From: Pedobacter xixiisoli | Lineage (GTDB): Bacteria; Bacteroidota; Bacteroidia; Sphingobacteriales; Sphingobacteriaceae | Direction of reading: 5' to 3' | Assembly (NCBI RefSeq): GCF_900215335.1 | Contig: NZ_OCMT01000002.1 | Coordinates: 310,001-374,000 of the forward strand | DNA: 64,000 nt | Part shown: piece after piece, positions 16,953 through 25,357 of the stretch | Layout of the letters: the number at the start of each line of letters is the position of its first letter | Position numbering within the stretch: position 1 is the first letter of the stretch | Position numbers and translations under genes: made by a program | Notes under the pieces: generated by a model | What the model was told of the DNA's origin: nothing | Databases searched by the model: none | What the model saw: only the letters and a program-made list of their open reading frames with translations

Positions 16953-17477
16953 TTATAGTTTGAAACCATAAGCTAAACGAATACCAGCATAACCAATGTT
17001 ACCGTTATTTGAATAACCTTCGTATTTAGCGCCCAAATCTAGACCGTTACTCCAAGAATAACCTACTGTAGGTGCATAAACGAAAGCTGTACCAGTTCCA
17101 CTTTTAGTTCCAAAACCAGCGCCGGCCTCTGCCATAGCATATGCTCCAGATCCAGAATTACTAAAGAAATATTTTAAACCTGCTTTAACAGGAATATAGC
17201 CGAAACTGCCACCACCGTAATTATCTTTTACAGAAAAATTAGTATAACCTGCAGAAACTGGAACAGATAGTTGTCTATCAATATCTATTTGATAACGCAA
17301 ATCTCCACCAATTGCTAACCCAAGGCCATCTTTCGTTCCTGCACCGATATTTAAACCAATACCTAGTTTTTGTCTAGATGGATTAGTAGGCTCTGAATTT
17401 TGAGCATTGACATTTGTACTTACGAACAAGGCTATTGCAGCTGCTGCACTTGCCAAGATTTTAGTATAGTTTTTCAT
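16953..17477 (-). CDS. Small outer-membrane beta-barrel protein
   Basis: A 174-residue protein beginning at the ATG at 17477, where a signal peptide starts (MKNYTKILASAAAAIALFV, cleavage near VNAQ). An in-frame upstream extension to 17579 has no coding character and would bury the signal peptide. The mature protein is Gly- and aromatic-rich with alternating strands (LGIGLNIGAGTKDGLGLAIG; YAPTVGYSWSNGLDLGAKYE) and ends in a barrel-like LAYGFKL. This fits an eight-stranded OmpA/OmpW-like barrel. Function unknown. The 5' region (17478-17888) is very AT-rich and holds a possible minus-strand TAGGTTTG element at 17805-17812. Confidence 0.7.
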   Translation of the reverse strand: MKNYTKILASAAAAIALFVSTNVNAQNSEPTNPSRQKLGIGLNIGAGTKDGLGLAIGGDLRYQIDIDRQLSVPVSAGYTNFSVKDNYGGGSFGYIPVKAGLKYFFSNSGSGAYAMAEAGAGFGTKSGTGTAFVYAPTVGYSWSNGLDLGAKYEGYSNNGNIGYAGIRLAYGFKL

Positions 17478-18020
17478 TGTGTTATCTTTTTGTGTTTTAA
17501 TGATAATGAATCTCTCATTAGTAGACCATATCATTGTGTTTATGTTTTTGTTTTTTAATGGTAATGATGCTATCAACAAGTGATGCTTTCATTATGTTTT
17601 AATTATTCATTAAACTTTTTACTGCAATTTTTCACAATAACCAGTTGCTACTGAATATTCAAACCACATGCCACACTTAAAGCAAAAAGTACAAAAACAC
17701 AAAACAAAGCATTATACAACAACCAATTACATATTAAAACAAACACAAAAAAACATTCAAGAAAATAGGAATTGATTTAGTTAAAAACTGTACTAAAAAC
17801 TACACAAACCTATTACAATTGCACAAGTTTATAACATGATTATTTTAAAAATATAATACTCAAGTATGTTGAAAGATGTGAAATACTTAGAAACTGTTTA
17901 ATAATGGAATAAATATTTGACAGGTTGAGTTTGGTGAGGACACCAAACTCTAGAGGCTCACTATAGGCGGGTATCTCCAACCGCCTAAGTATTTATTTTC
18001 ATTGAAATTTAAACAGTTTC
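17478..18020. other. 543-bp non-coding gap
   Basis: The left two-thirds (17478-17888) is extremely A-rich with no supported gene; it probably contains the promoter and leader of the barrel gene. The right end is occupied by the inverted-repeat element at 17889-18021. Confidence 0.6.
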
Positions 18021-18021
18021 T
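17889..18021. repeat. MITE-like element with 13-bp terminal inverted repeats, ending in the miaA stop codon
   Basis: The ends AGAAACTGTTTAA (17889-17901) and TTAAACAGTTTCT (18009-18021) are perfect inverted repeats. Inside are nested inverted repeats: AATAAATATTT against AAGTATTTATTTT, the hairpin GAGTTTGGT-(6 nt)-ACCAAACTC, and AGGCGG / CCGCCT. The 133-bp unit is more GC-rich in its centre than the surroundings and encodes nothing. Its right end coincides with the first base of the miaA stop codon on the minus strand. It could be a miniature inverted-repeat mobile element or a structured RNA at the miaA 3' end. Confidence 0.65.
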
Positions 18022-18953
18022 CAATAAAAATTCTGCTCTACTATTTTTAAAGCTTCACTTTCTACCCATGCATTTTCTTCTTTTGCTTCAATCCAATTGA
18101 TTAGTACACCATCTTTTTCCATCTTTCTAAAGAAGGTCATTTGTCTTTTTGCGAACTGACAAATAGCGGTACCTAAACGCTCTTTCAATGTATCTAGATT
18201 AATTTCATTGTTGAGATAAGCAATTACAAATTTATATTCTAAGCCATAAAACACCAGCATTTCTTCGCTTACACCTTTTAATCGCAGACTTTGTACTTCC
18301 TCTATTAAACCGTTAGCAAGGCGTGCTTCTAATCGTGAGATGATTTTCCTTCTACGTGTGTCTACATCATTATATAGACCAATGACTAAAGGTTTCAAAG
18401 CTGGTCTTTCCTCAACTGTAAAATCACCGTTTTCACTGAGGAAATATGCGATTTCAATCGCTCTGATTAATCGTTTAGAAGAACTTTCATCGGCTTGTTT
18501 TCTAAGTGCTAAAGGAAAGCTCTCTAGTTTTTGTCTTAACCCTTCTTTATGGAGCGGCAACAGTTCCTTACGCAGTTCTTCATTTACTGGAATTGCAGTT
18601 AATTCATGATTTTGCAGCAGGCTATGAATGTACATGCCTGTACCGCCGCATAAAATCGGCAATTTCTGTTGATGAGTAATGACTTGAAAGGCTTGATAAA
18701 AATCTTCTTTGAAAGCATTTACTTGGTAACGTTCGCCAGCTTGTTTAATATCGATAAGATGGTATGGGATCTGAAATCCTTCAATTTCATATTCAGACAA
18801 ATCTTTTCCTGTACCGATATCCATCCCCTTAAAAACCTGCCTACTATCTGCACTGATGATTTCTCCATCAAATTCTTTAGCCAACTGCACAGCCAACCTT
18901 GTTTTTCCAACTGCAGTTGCGCCTAGTACAATCAAAAGATTCTTATCCGACAT
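18021..18953 (-). CDS. miaA: tRNA dimethylallyltransferase
   Basis: Transfers a dimethylallyl group to A37 of tRNAs that read UNN codons. The protein has 310 residues. The P-loop is GATAVGKT (11-18), followed by the family motif ISADSRQVFKGMDIGTGK, the LCGGTGMYI segment, KRLIRAIEI and the C-terminal QFAKRQMTFFRK. It overlaps the upstream gene by 11 bp, and that gene overlaps the next one upstream by 10 bp, so miaA is the last gene of a tightly coupled three-gene operon. The stop codon lies within the terminal inverted repeat of the element at 17889-18021, so the element may have replaced the original last residues. Confidence 0.96.
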   Translation of the reverse strand: MSDKNLLIVLGATAVGKTRLAVQLAKEFDGEIISADSRQVFKGMDIGTGKDLSEYEIEGFQIPYHLIDIKQAGERYQVNAFKEDFYQAFQVITHQQKLPILCGGTGMYIHSLLQNHELTAIPVNEELRKELLPLHKEGLRQKLESFPLALRKQADESSSKRLIRAIEIAYFLSENGDFTVEERPALKPLVIGLYNDVDTRRRKIISRLEARLANGLIEEVQSLRLKGVSEEMLVFYGLEYKFVIAYLNNEINLDTLKERLGTAICQFAKRQMTFFRKMEKDGVLINWIEAKEENAWVESEALKIVEQNFY

Positions 18954-19794
18954 TGGTATAAAGATGATATTTGAGATTCCCCGTATTGAACACTTTCAAG
19001 AAGCCGTTCTGGGTTAAAAAATCATCCAAATTTAAGATATTTTGCTCATTAAAGGCAGTTAGTATTTTTTTTGGTAGACGATGGGATTGATACCTATTCA
19101 TCGTTATAGTATCTACATAGAATACGGTAGGCTCTGTTGTTCCAGAAAAATGAAAGCCTAATTTATCGTAGCCTTTACCTAAAGACCAATCACGGTCGGC
19201 ATAGGTCATTAAATCATTTACCGAAACCAGTTGTAAAAAATGTTTAACTAGTTTACCCAAACCGCCAACAATGGTGATACCTGCTTTGGTAGCGAAACGC
19301 ACCAACTCTGCAGATTTGTAATGTTCGCCTTTGCTTTTCATTGGTCTAGAGGCCGCAAAACAAGCTACCGCAGCTAATTCGCCATCAAACATTAAACCCA
19401 AACTGTATTTTGTTTTGATATAGCCCTGTAAGTGATGGGATTCTAAAAAGCTTTTAGCTTGTGCCACATCTACTTCTACCACCTTCGCCTTTCTGCCATG
19501 CAAACTTCTATTTTGACCACAAAAAGAATGAATCCTGCCCAACACCTGCTCCCTTTTATTTATCCAAACGTCTTCCCACAAATGAACTAACAAAATACCT
19601 TTCTGCTGATAAGCAACTTGTAATGACAGTAATTGCTGTGGTAGCAATGGAGAACCTAAAGGAATTAAATTTACGTAGACCGTTCCTTTGATAGCAACTA
19701 TATAAAATGGATGCGTATGTCTGTTTTCTACCGCATGATATTTATCCTGAATAGGTAAAAAGAAGTCTTCCTGAAATAACGGATTTATACCCAT
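18943..19794 (-). CDS. Protein with a phage/homing-endonuclease-associated domain, in the miaA operon
   Basis: A 283-residue cytoplasmic protein of unknown function. HLWEDVWINKREQVLGRI (about 71-88) resembles the 'H-(I/L)WED-W..K....I' end of Vsr/EDxHD-type nuclease domains in phage homing endonucleases. The following block RKAKVVEVD, FLESHHLQGYIKTKYSLGL (117-133), AACFAASRPM, SAELVRFAT, VGGLGKLVKHF and TYADRDWSLGKGYDKLGF (about 197-214) matches the C-terminal domain those proteins share, possibly GNAT-like. The first 70 residues are divergent, and I cannot place the rest of a nuclease active site, so cutting activity is doubtful. It overlaps miaA by 11 bp and the upstream gene by 10 bp. Domain assignment is from memory of the pattern. 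Confidence 0.55.
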   Translation of the reverse strand: MGINPLFQEDFFLPIQDKYHAVENRHTHPFYIVAIKGTVYVNLIPLGSPLLPQQLLSLQVAYQQKGILLVHLWEDVWINKREQVLGRIHSFCGQNRSLHGRKAKVVEVDVAQAKSFLESHHLQGYIKTKYSLGLMFDGELAAVACFAASRPMKSKGEHYKSAELVRFATKAGITIVGGLGKLVKHFLQLVSVNDLMTYADRDWSLGKGYDKLGFHFSGTTEPTVFYVDTITMNRYQSHRLPKKILTAFNEQNILNLDDFLTQNGFLKVFNTGNLKYHLYTNVG

Positions 19795-20162
19795 TCGTTT
19801 TGTTTATATGCTTTATAACCTATATCAAATGCAAGCGAAATGTGTTCCATCATCACCTCATCCAGTTTTTTGAAATGAAAGCATGATTTACCTTTCAGTA
19901 GCTTCAACAAATCGGGATGTAACAATTCCTTCATTTCTGGATTGGTATAAATGAGCATGAAATGAAGTGTGACACTACTCTTCATAATCTTTAAGCCAGC
20001 GAAATAAATTTCATTTCGTTTTTTACCTAAGAGCACCACATTTTTATCGCTCCAAAGGTCATAATCCTTATCAGAGTTAATCCTAGAATTGAACCCTAAC
20101 GTTTCGTAAGGCTGCATTGAGGCTCTAATGGTTTGAAAAATTTCTATCAAATCTGTTTTCAT
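19785..20162 (-). CDS. Small DUF1801-like protein
   Basis: A 125-residue cytoplasmic protein and first gene of the miaA operon. The pattern EIYFAGLKIMKSSVTLHFML, a short loop, LLKLLKGKSCFHFKKLDE and a C-terminal helix ending YKAYKQNEWV resembles the DUF1801 (YdhG-like) fold. Members have been linked to iron handling, but that does not establish a role here. It overlaps the next gene by 10 bp (translational coupling). No signal peptide or membrane segment. Its role relative to tRNA modification is unknown. Confidence 0.5.
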   Translation of the reverse strand: MKTDLIEIFQTIRASMQPYETLGFNSRINSDKDYDLWSDKNVVLLGKKRNEIYFAGLKIMKSSVTLHFMLIYTNPEMKELLHPDLLKLLKGKSCFHFKKLDEVMMEHISLAFDIGYKAYKQNEWV

Positions 20163-20303
20163 TGCTATAGATTTAAGATGAGTTGATGCACAAAGTAAAT
20201 GTTTTTGTTAAAAAAACACACATAGTTTGAAAATGTTCGTTTTATTTAGCCACAGATGAAATGATTAATTTCCTATTACTAATTTCAAGTTAAAAATTTA
20301 CAA

Positions 20304-20336
20304 ACAAAAAACGCCCATGTCTGAGACATGGGCGTT
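20304..20336 (-). terminator. Terminator of the glycine-zipper lipoprotein gene
   Basis: Perfect 12-bp stem AACGCCCATGTC / GACATGGGCGTT with a 3-nt loop; the A-run at 20305-20311 is the T-tail when read on the minus strand, 20 bp past the stop. Confidence 0.92.
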
Positions 20337-20355
20337 ACTATATATATGATAGAGT

Positions 20356-20835
20356 TTATTGCTTAGGTTGTACACGGCCACTTTTTCTGTCTTCGGCTCT
20401 ACCGATTACATATCCAGCACCTGCACCTGTCAAACCACCAATAATGGCACCTCTTCCAGATTTTTTATCAATTAAAGCGCCACCAATTGCACCTACACCA
20501 GCACCAATTGCAGTACCTTTTGCCGCATCACTCCATCCTTTTTTCTTAGCTTGTGTACTGGTTACACCGCCAGAGGAAGTTGTTGAAGTTACCGTATTGC
20601 CAGAGCTATAAGACCTAGCGGCACTACGTCTGGCTGCTGTCAGCTCGGCCTGATGTTGTTCTTCTACTTTTCTTTTCTCAGTCTCAACAGCAGCACGTTT
20701 AAAACTATCTAATTTGATACTATCTCTGTAAGCTGTTAATGCTTGTTGTTTCTCTAAAGCTACTTGCTTTTCGCTTTTACCGCAAGATGCCAAAACTGTT
20801 GCACCAATTGCAGCTATCATTAATATCCTTTTCAT
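20356..20835 (-). CDS. Glycine-zipper (YMGG-like) lipoprotein
   Basis: A 159-residue envelope lipoprotein. The lipobox is ASC (Cys18). A charged helical region rich in Glu, Lys and Arg (about 22-70) is probably coiled coil. It is followed by a Ser/Thr-rich linker (72-92) and a glycine-zipper segment GTAIGAGVGAIGGALIDKKS and GAIIGGLTGAGAGYVIGRAED, typical of outer-membrane-associated Gly-zipper proteins that span or insert in a membrane. Monocistronic, with its own strong terminator. Function unknown beyond a structural envelope role. Confidence 0.8.
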   Translation of the reverse strand: MKRILMIAAIGATVLASCGKSEKQVALEKQQALTAYRDSIKLDSFKRAAVETEKRKVEEQHQAELTAARRSAARSYSSGNTVTSTTSSGGVTSTQAKKKGWSDAAKGTAIGAGVGAIGGALIDKKSGRGAIIGGLTGAGAGYVIGRAEDRKSGRVQPKQ

Positions 20836-21178
20836 ATTCTTAGTTTTAATTATAGAAGCTATCTATTTACACTGGAATAGTTTATCATAGTCGCTTCGTT
20901 ATTCAATATCTCAACAACCCATAATTGTAAAAAACTATGCCAAAACCGAAACTACAAACGAAACAACAACACTTTTTAGCTTAGTTATTAATTCACATTA
21001 AAATCACAAAAAGCAGCCTATAACATCAAAAAACCAATATTATTTCCTACTTAACTTTGTGGATAACTAAAATATCTTCTAGTATTCTCTAGGCAAAAAT
21101 TCTACAAAAAAATACACGTGTGTTGTCGGGTATTGGATACAAAAACATATATTGTAAACTTAATTTTTATATCGACAG
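20836..21178. other. 343-bp divergent intergenic region
   Basis: AT-rich region separating the Gly-zipper gene (-) from the nuclease gene (+). Apart from the -7 element at 21052-21059 I see no gene, repeat or structured RNA here. Confidence 0.5.
21052..21059 (+). promoter_or_regulatory. Bacteroidota -7 element TAACTTTG upstream of the MBL-fold nuclease gene
   Basis: Exact TAnnTTTG match 119 bp upstream of the ATG at 21179. No TTG at the expected -33 distance, so support is partial. Confidence 0.4.
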
Positions 21179-22567
21179 ATGAAATTAACCATATGGGGTG
21201 CTGCTCAACAAGTTACCGGAAGCATGCACCTTTTACAAATCAACAACTACAACATCTTAATAGATTGCGGACTGGATTACGAGAAAGGAAACCATCAGGA
21301 ACAGAACCTTTTTTTCCCTTTTGACCCAAGCAACATTGACCTCGTTATACTTACCCATGCACATATAGACCATTCTGGCAACTTACCTACTTTAATTAGA
21401 ATGGGTTATGATGGACAAATTCTTTGCACTGGACCAACGGCAGATTTAACTGAAATATTATTGTTCGACTCGGTTAATATTTTCTTGAGTAAGCAAAAAA
21501 AGAAACCTAGAAATAGGAAAAAACATCACAGTGGACCACAGCCCTTGTATCTGCAAAAACATGTAATGGAAACCGTAGATAGGTTTGTAACTATTGGTTT
21601 CCATAAGTCTTTTAGAATTAATGGAGATATTGAACTGACGTTTGTGCCTGTTGGACATTTGTTAGGTGCCGCAGCAGCTATATTAACTATTAACGACCAA
21701 GGTACCATAAAGAAAATTGCTTTTACAGGCGATATTGGCAGGAAAAACTATCCAGTTTTGGTAAACCCAGATACTTTGCCACCAGTAGACTATCTGGTTT
21801 GTGAATCTACTTACGGCGGCCGTTTCCACAGTAAAGATGCTTCGTTGGAAGATACATTGATTAAAACAATTGAAGAAACCTGCGTTAAGAACCCGGGGCG
21901 TTTAATTATACCTGCTTTTAGTATCGGTAGAACACAGTCGCTTATTTTTAAACTGAACCAGATTTTTAGCAAAGGGTTATTACCTCCAGTTGAAGTTTTT
22001 GTAGATAGTCCGTTAGCTAACCATGCTACAGATATCTATCGCAAACACCACCAATATGTAAACGAAGAGGCACAAAGTTTTTATCAGGCCAAAGGCGATG
22101 AATTTGAATTTGAGAACCTCACCTACTTAAAAACACAACAGGAAAGTTTAGCGGTAAGTAATTACCTAGACCCTTGCATTATTATTTCTTCTGCAGGAAT
22201 GTTGGAAGGCGGTAGGATTCAGGACCATCTTTACTACAACATACAAAACTATTATTGCACCATTCTCTTTATTGGATATTGTGCCAAAGGAACTTTAGGC
22301 GATAGACTTTTGCGTGGCGACCCTATTGTTCGTTTACGAAATAGAGATTTGATGGTTTATGCCAAAATTGCTAAAACAGATTTACTGAGTGGCCATGGCG
22401 ACCACAACGACTTGATGGATGTGGTGAAACAACAGTCATCAAATAGTTTGAAGAAAGTATTTTTGGTGCATGGCGAAATCAATAGTCTTTCGGCATTTAA
22501 GACCGCTTTAGAAACTGAAGGATACGAAGTTGAAATACCAGAACGCGGCGTAGGCTATGAGCTTTAA
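21179..22567 (+). CDS. MBL-fold beta-CASP nuclease (CPSF73/RNase-like)
   Basis: A 462-residue cytoplasmic metallo-hydrolase, probably an RNA-processing nuclease. The metal-binding motif THAHIDH is at residues 59-65. Further ligands are VGHLLGAA (His) and FTGDIG (Asp), with the beta-CASP domain inserted (CESTYGGRFH, RLIIPAFSIGRTQSLI, SSAGMLEGGRI). The C-terminal RMMBL part has SGHGDH and FLVHGE. This arrangement is that of the bacterial KH-less CPSF73 homologues. DNA or RNA specificity is not visible from sequence; RNA is favoured by family knowledge. Monocistronic, convergent with the PorP/SprF gene across a terminator. Confidence 0.9.
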   Translation: MKLTIWGAAQQVTGSMHLLQINNYNILIDCGLDYEKGNHQEQNLFFPFDPSNIDLVILTHAHIDHSGNLPTLIRMGYDGQILCTGPTADLTEILLFDSVNIFLSKQKKKPRNRKKHHSGPQPLYLQKHVMETVDRFVTIGFHKSFRINGDIELTFVPVGHLLGAAAAILTINDQGTIKKIAFTGDIGRKNYPVLVNPDTLPPVDYLVCESTYGGRFHSKDASLEDTLIKTIEETCVKNPGRLIIPAFSIGRTQSLIFKLNQIFSKGLLPPVEVFVDSPLANHATDIYRKHHQYVNEEAQSFYQAKGDEFEFENLTYLKTQQESLAVSNYLDPCIIISSAGMLEGGRIQDHLYYNIQNYYCTILFIGYCAKGTLGDRLLRGDPIVRLRNRDLMVYAKIAKTDLLSGHGDHNDLMDVVKQQSSNSLKKVFLVHGEINSLSAFKTALETEGYEVEIPERGVGYEL

Positions 22568-22570
22568 AAG

Positions 22571-22615
22571 AAAAACATCAATAAGTTAAAGATTGGATCG
22601 CTAACTTATTGATGT
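22571..22615. terminator. Convergent terminator hairpin
   Basis: Perfect 14-bp stem ACATCAATAAGTTA / TAACTTATTGATGT with a 13-nt loop between the stops at 22567 (+) and 22620 (-). The A-run at 22567-22575 gives a T-tail on the minus strand, so it best serves the PorP/SprF gene. Confidence 0.75.
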
Positions 22616-22619
22616 AATG

Positions 22620-23603
22620 TTAAAAATAACAGAAATTGATACGGCGTTCTCTTTCGTTCAAGAAATTCCAACTGACAGATATTTCATGGGTAGAACCGCT
22701 ATAACCTGCCAAACCACCCAAACTATGGTCGTAAGAGTAACCTATCCTAAGGTTATCATTCACAAAAAATTCGGCCATGCCAATTAATGCATTAGGATTT
22801 CTTACGTTACCGATTACAGCAGGCTTATCGTAAAGTTTGATGCCTGTCCTGTAGCCACCACCAATCCAAAGCTTCTGTTTGAATAAGAAGAACGCATTTA
22901 AATCCAATACTGTTGGACCAGCTGCATCATCCTTAATTAGAAATACAGGTTTAAAGTCTATTTCATATTCTACTACTGGAAATAAAGCACCACCTGTTAA
23001 GTAGAAATGTGGTTCTGGCGTTGGGAAATTGAAATCTAGCTTCTTCTTATCTAAAATATACTTACCAATAAGGTTATTTACCGAAGCTCCAACATACATC
23101 TTTGGTGTAGAAAAAAATACTCCAGCACGTACATCAGGCACTAGCTTTCTCATGGTAGTTAGCGACAGTGAATTATCGCCCTCGTCCCCTAGTTCGTGCA
23201 TATCTCCATAGATACCAAACTGCTGGAAGCCCACACCCAAACCGAAAGCCAGCTTGGAAGTTTCATCTTCATCTACAGGAAAGCGATAGGCATAATTAGC
23301 AAATGCAGACAAGTTCTTTTGAGCGCCCAATTGGTCGGCACCAAGCGTTAGCGACAAACCTACACGTTCGTTAGGCATGAGCGCATCTACGGCCAATGAG
23401 AAGCTCTTTGGCGCACCGTTTATGCCCGTCCACTGGTTTCTATATGTTGCATTGAAGTTTAATCGCTCCCGAAAACCCGCGTATGCAGGATTGATATAAA
23501 CCGCATTGAATATATATTGACTGTATTGCGCATCTTGTTGCGCAAAGCCGCCAAAGCCAGTGAGCGTTAACAGAAAGATAATATACCAACTTCTTCTTTC
23601 CAT
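22620..23603 (-). CDS. PorP/SprF-family type IX secretion-associated barrel protein
   Basis: A 327-residue outer-membrane protein of the PorP/SprF family. The signal peptide is about residues 1-21 (GGFA, then QQDAQYSQYIFN). The hallmark N-terminus QYSQYIFNAVYINPAYAG is followed by alternating strands (NFNATYRNQWTGINGAPKSF), WIGGGYRTG and LRIGYSYDHSLGGLAGYSGSTHEI near the end. Family members are usually encoded next to type-B T9SS substrates carrying the CHU_C domain and help export or anchor them. Here the stop of the CHU_C protein gene (23605) lies 1 bp upstream, so it is the last gene of a four-gene operon. Confidence 0.93.
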   Translation of the reverse strand: MERRSWYIIFLLTLTGFGGFAQQDAQYSQYIFNAVYINPAYAGFRERLNFNATYRNQWTGINGAPKSFSLAVDALMPNERVGLSLTLGADQLGAQKNLSAFANYAYRFPVDEDETSKLAFGLGVGFQQFGIYGDMHELGDEGDNSLSLTTMRKLVPDVRAGVFFSTPKMYVGASVNNLIGKYILDKKKLDFNFPTPEPHFYLTGGALFPVVEYEIDFKPVFLIKDDAAGPTVLDLNAFFLFKQKLWIGGGYRTGIKLYDKPAVIGNVRNPNALIGMAEFFVNDNLRIGYSYDHSLGGLAGYSGSTHEISVSWNFLNERERRINFCYF

Positions 23604-23604
23604 C

Positions 23605-24528
23605 CTATTTATCTCTTAATAAAGTAATCCAACCTGTTACACTACTAGATATTCCTTCCCTAGAAACTAATTTTAACACATAGTAATAAGTTCCTTCGCT
23701 TAACCCGTCGCCATTCCAGTTGTTTTGATAGCCACCCGAACTTCTAAACACTTCGTTACCCCACCTGTTGAAGATGGCAAAACTATTTTCTTTATAGAGC
23801 TCTATTCCTTTTATCTTGAGTACATCGTTTTTACCATCGCCGTTAGGAGTAATTACGTTAGGTACTTTGATATTGCCAATAATGTTTTTTTCGTCAGTAT
23901 CTTGATTGTTGCTTGGAATTGGATCTAACAAGCCACTAGTGCTGCTAATTTTAGCAGTATTAGCTACTAAACCTTCTATCTTGCCCTGTACTTGTATTTT
24001 TAATTCTTGTGGTACATTTACAACTAGCAATGGAATATTCCATTTAATAACACCGTTGATGTAAGTTACTTCTTCGGATTTATTTACACTAATAAACCTA
24101 AGCGAACTTGGCAGTACATCTTCCACCAAAACAGCCGTATTATCTGTATTTCCATGATTAATGGCCGTAATGATGTACTCGAAAGTCTCGTTAGGTCCAA
24201 CCGCTCTTGCGTCAGATTTCTTAGTTACTTCCAAATCGGAATCCATAAAAAATACAGAAAACACATCCGACAAATCAGAAGCGCAGTTTCCCTGATTAAT
24301 TGCCATTACTCGGTAGTTACCAGTTTCAGTAACGATCAGCGTAGAACTCGTTTGCCCAGGCAAAGCACGGCCATCCCTATACCATTGATAAGTAAAGTTA
24401 GCATCTGGATTAGCCAACCGAAGGGTTACGGGCGTTCCAGCGAACTCTCTATGAGGTATGGTTTGAGCCTTTGCAAGGTTAACCTGCAGAAGTATCACTA
24501 TCAGATATATCAGTCTACGAAGAACCAT
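23605..24528 (-). CDS. Secreted Ig/DUF11 protein with CHU_C (T9SS type B) sorting domain
   Basis: A 307-residue secreted protein. The signal peptide is about residues 1-21 (NLAKAQ). An Ig-like domain (TFAGTPVTLRL-type; YQWYRDGRALPGQ; TETGNYRV) is followed by a DUF11 domain (DLEVTKKSDARAVGPNETFE; LVEDVLPSSLRFISV) and the gliding-motility-associated C-terminal domain: NVITPNGDGKNDVLKIKG, FAIFNRWGNEVF, NWNGDGLSEGTYYYVL. The last is the type-B signal for export through the type IX system. It is unusually short for this class. It is third in the operon, 27 bp after the previous gene and 1 bp before the PorP/SprF gene. Confidence 0.9.
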   Translation of the reverse strand: MVLRRLIYLIVILLQVNLAKAQTIPHREFAGTPVTLRLANPDANFTYQWYRDGRALPGQTSSTLIVTETGNYRVMAINQGNCASDLSDVFSVFFMDSDLEVTKKSDARAVGPNETFEYIITAINHGNTDNTAVLVEDVLPSSLRFISVNKSEEVTYINGVIKWNIPLLVVNVPQELKIQVQGKIEGLVANTAKISSTSGLLDPIPSNNQDTDEKNIIGNIKVPNVITPNGDGKNDVLKIKGIELYKENSFAIFNRWGNEVFRSSGGYQNNWNGDGLSEGTYYYVLKLVSREGISSSVTGWITLLRDK

Positions 24529-24555
24529 TCTTTAGGTAAAAACCTAAATAGCAGC

Positions 24556-25317
24556 TTAGTTAGCTCCCAATACAATTGTAGGCTGACTAGGTTTAGCTAT
24601 AACTGTAATAGTCTGAGAAGTTGTTGTAGAGGCTTCACATGCGCTATTGGCCATTAATGTACCTGTGTTTCCTGCTAATAAAGCATACGTTACTGTAGCG
24701 TTAAAAACATAACTACCAATTACAGTTGTACTAAGTGTAAACGTGTTATTGATATTAGGCGCATTACCACTTAAAGCACCAATATTAGTAATTGGTACTA
24801 CAGGCGTACCGTTATGAGTTGCCGACCAAGTATATGTATAACCCACACCGTCTGGTAATGCTGAATCAGGAGTAGCCGTAGCTGTAATTACCGAAGAAGC
24901 CGCAGAACCAGCGTTGCCTTCGCAATATGATGCATTAGTTGGTGCGCTTAGCGCTATGGTTTTATTAGGCAATTTGTAAACGGTAAAAGGAGTAGATTGA
25001 GGACCTAAACAGCCATCTTTAGATTTAATAGCAGAAGTATAATTATGTAAGCCAACTGGTAAACTTGCAGGCACAGTGAGGTCAGTACTATTAGCGCCAG
25101 TATACGGAATTGGTAAACCTACCGGATTTCCATCTAAAAACCAATGTACTTCATCCCCAGAATTTGCTGTAAGCGTAGTCTCTTCTGGCATGTGGAGCTT
25201 TGCAGTTGAGGTACCACATAAATAAAGATTATAATACGTTTGTGCGTAACTTGAGAAAGTTAAGCTTAGCAACAAAACTAATGTTGCTAAAAAAGTGCGG
25301 GTAATTGTTGTTTTCAT
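24556..25317 (-). CDS. Secreted Ig-like repeat protein without sorting domain
   Basis: A 253-residue protein with signal peptide about 1-25 (FSSYAQ). It contains one Ig-like unit (YLCGTSTAKLHMPEETTLTA; VHWFLDGNPVG) and a second unit (SAPTNASYCEGNAGSAASSV; YTYTWSATHNG). It stops at an inter-domain linker (KPSQPTIVLGAN), exactly where a longer protein would continue into another Ig unit. No T9SS signal is present. Position between a DUF11 protein and a CHU_C protein suggests these are separately exported parts of one surface assembly. The start codon and its own signal peptide argue against a simple frameshift of one long gene. Confidence 0.75.
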   Translation of the reverse strand: MKTTITRTFLATLVLLLSLTFSSYAQTYYNLYLCGTSTAKLHMPEETTLTANSGDEVHWFLDGNPVGLPIPYTGANSTDLTVPASLPVGLHNYTSAIKSKDGCLGPQSTPFTVYKLPNKTIALSAPTNASYCEGNAGSAASSVITATATPDSALPDGVGYTYTWSATHNGTPVVPITNIGALSGNAPNINNTFTLSTTVIGSYVFNATVTYALLAGNTGTLMANSACEASTTTSQTITVIAKPSQPTIVLGAN

Positions 25318-25357
25318 TCTTTGTTAATTTAATTGTTCTTTAATTTTTTTATTTTCT

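Noticed and set aside
24154..24657. 167-codon + strand frame over the CHU_C and Ig genes
   Set aside because: It spans the gap between two well-supported minus-strand genes and has no recognisable protein character.
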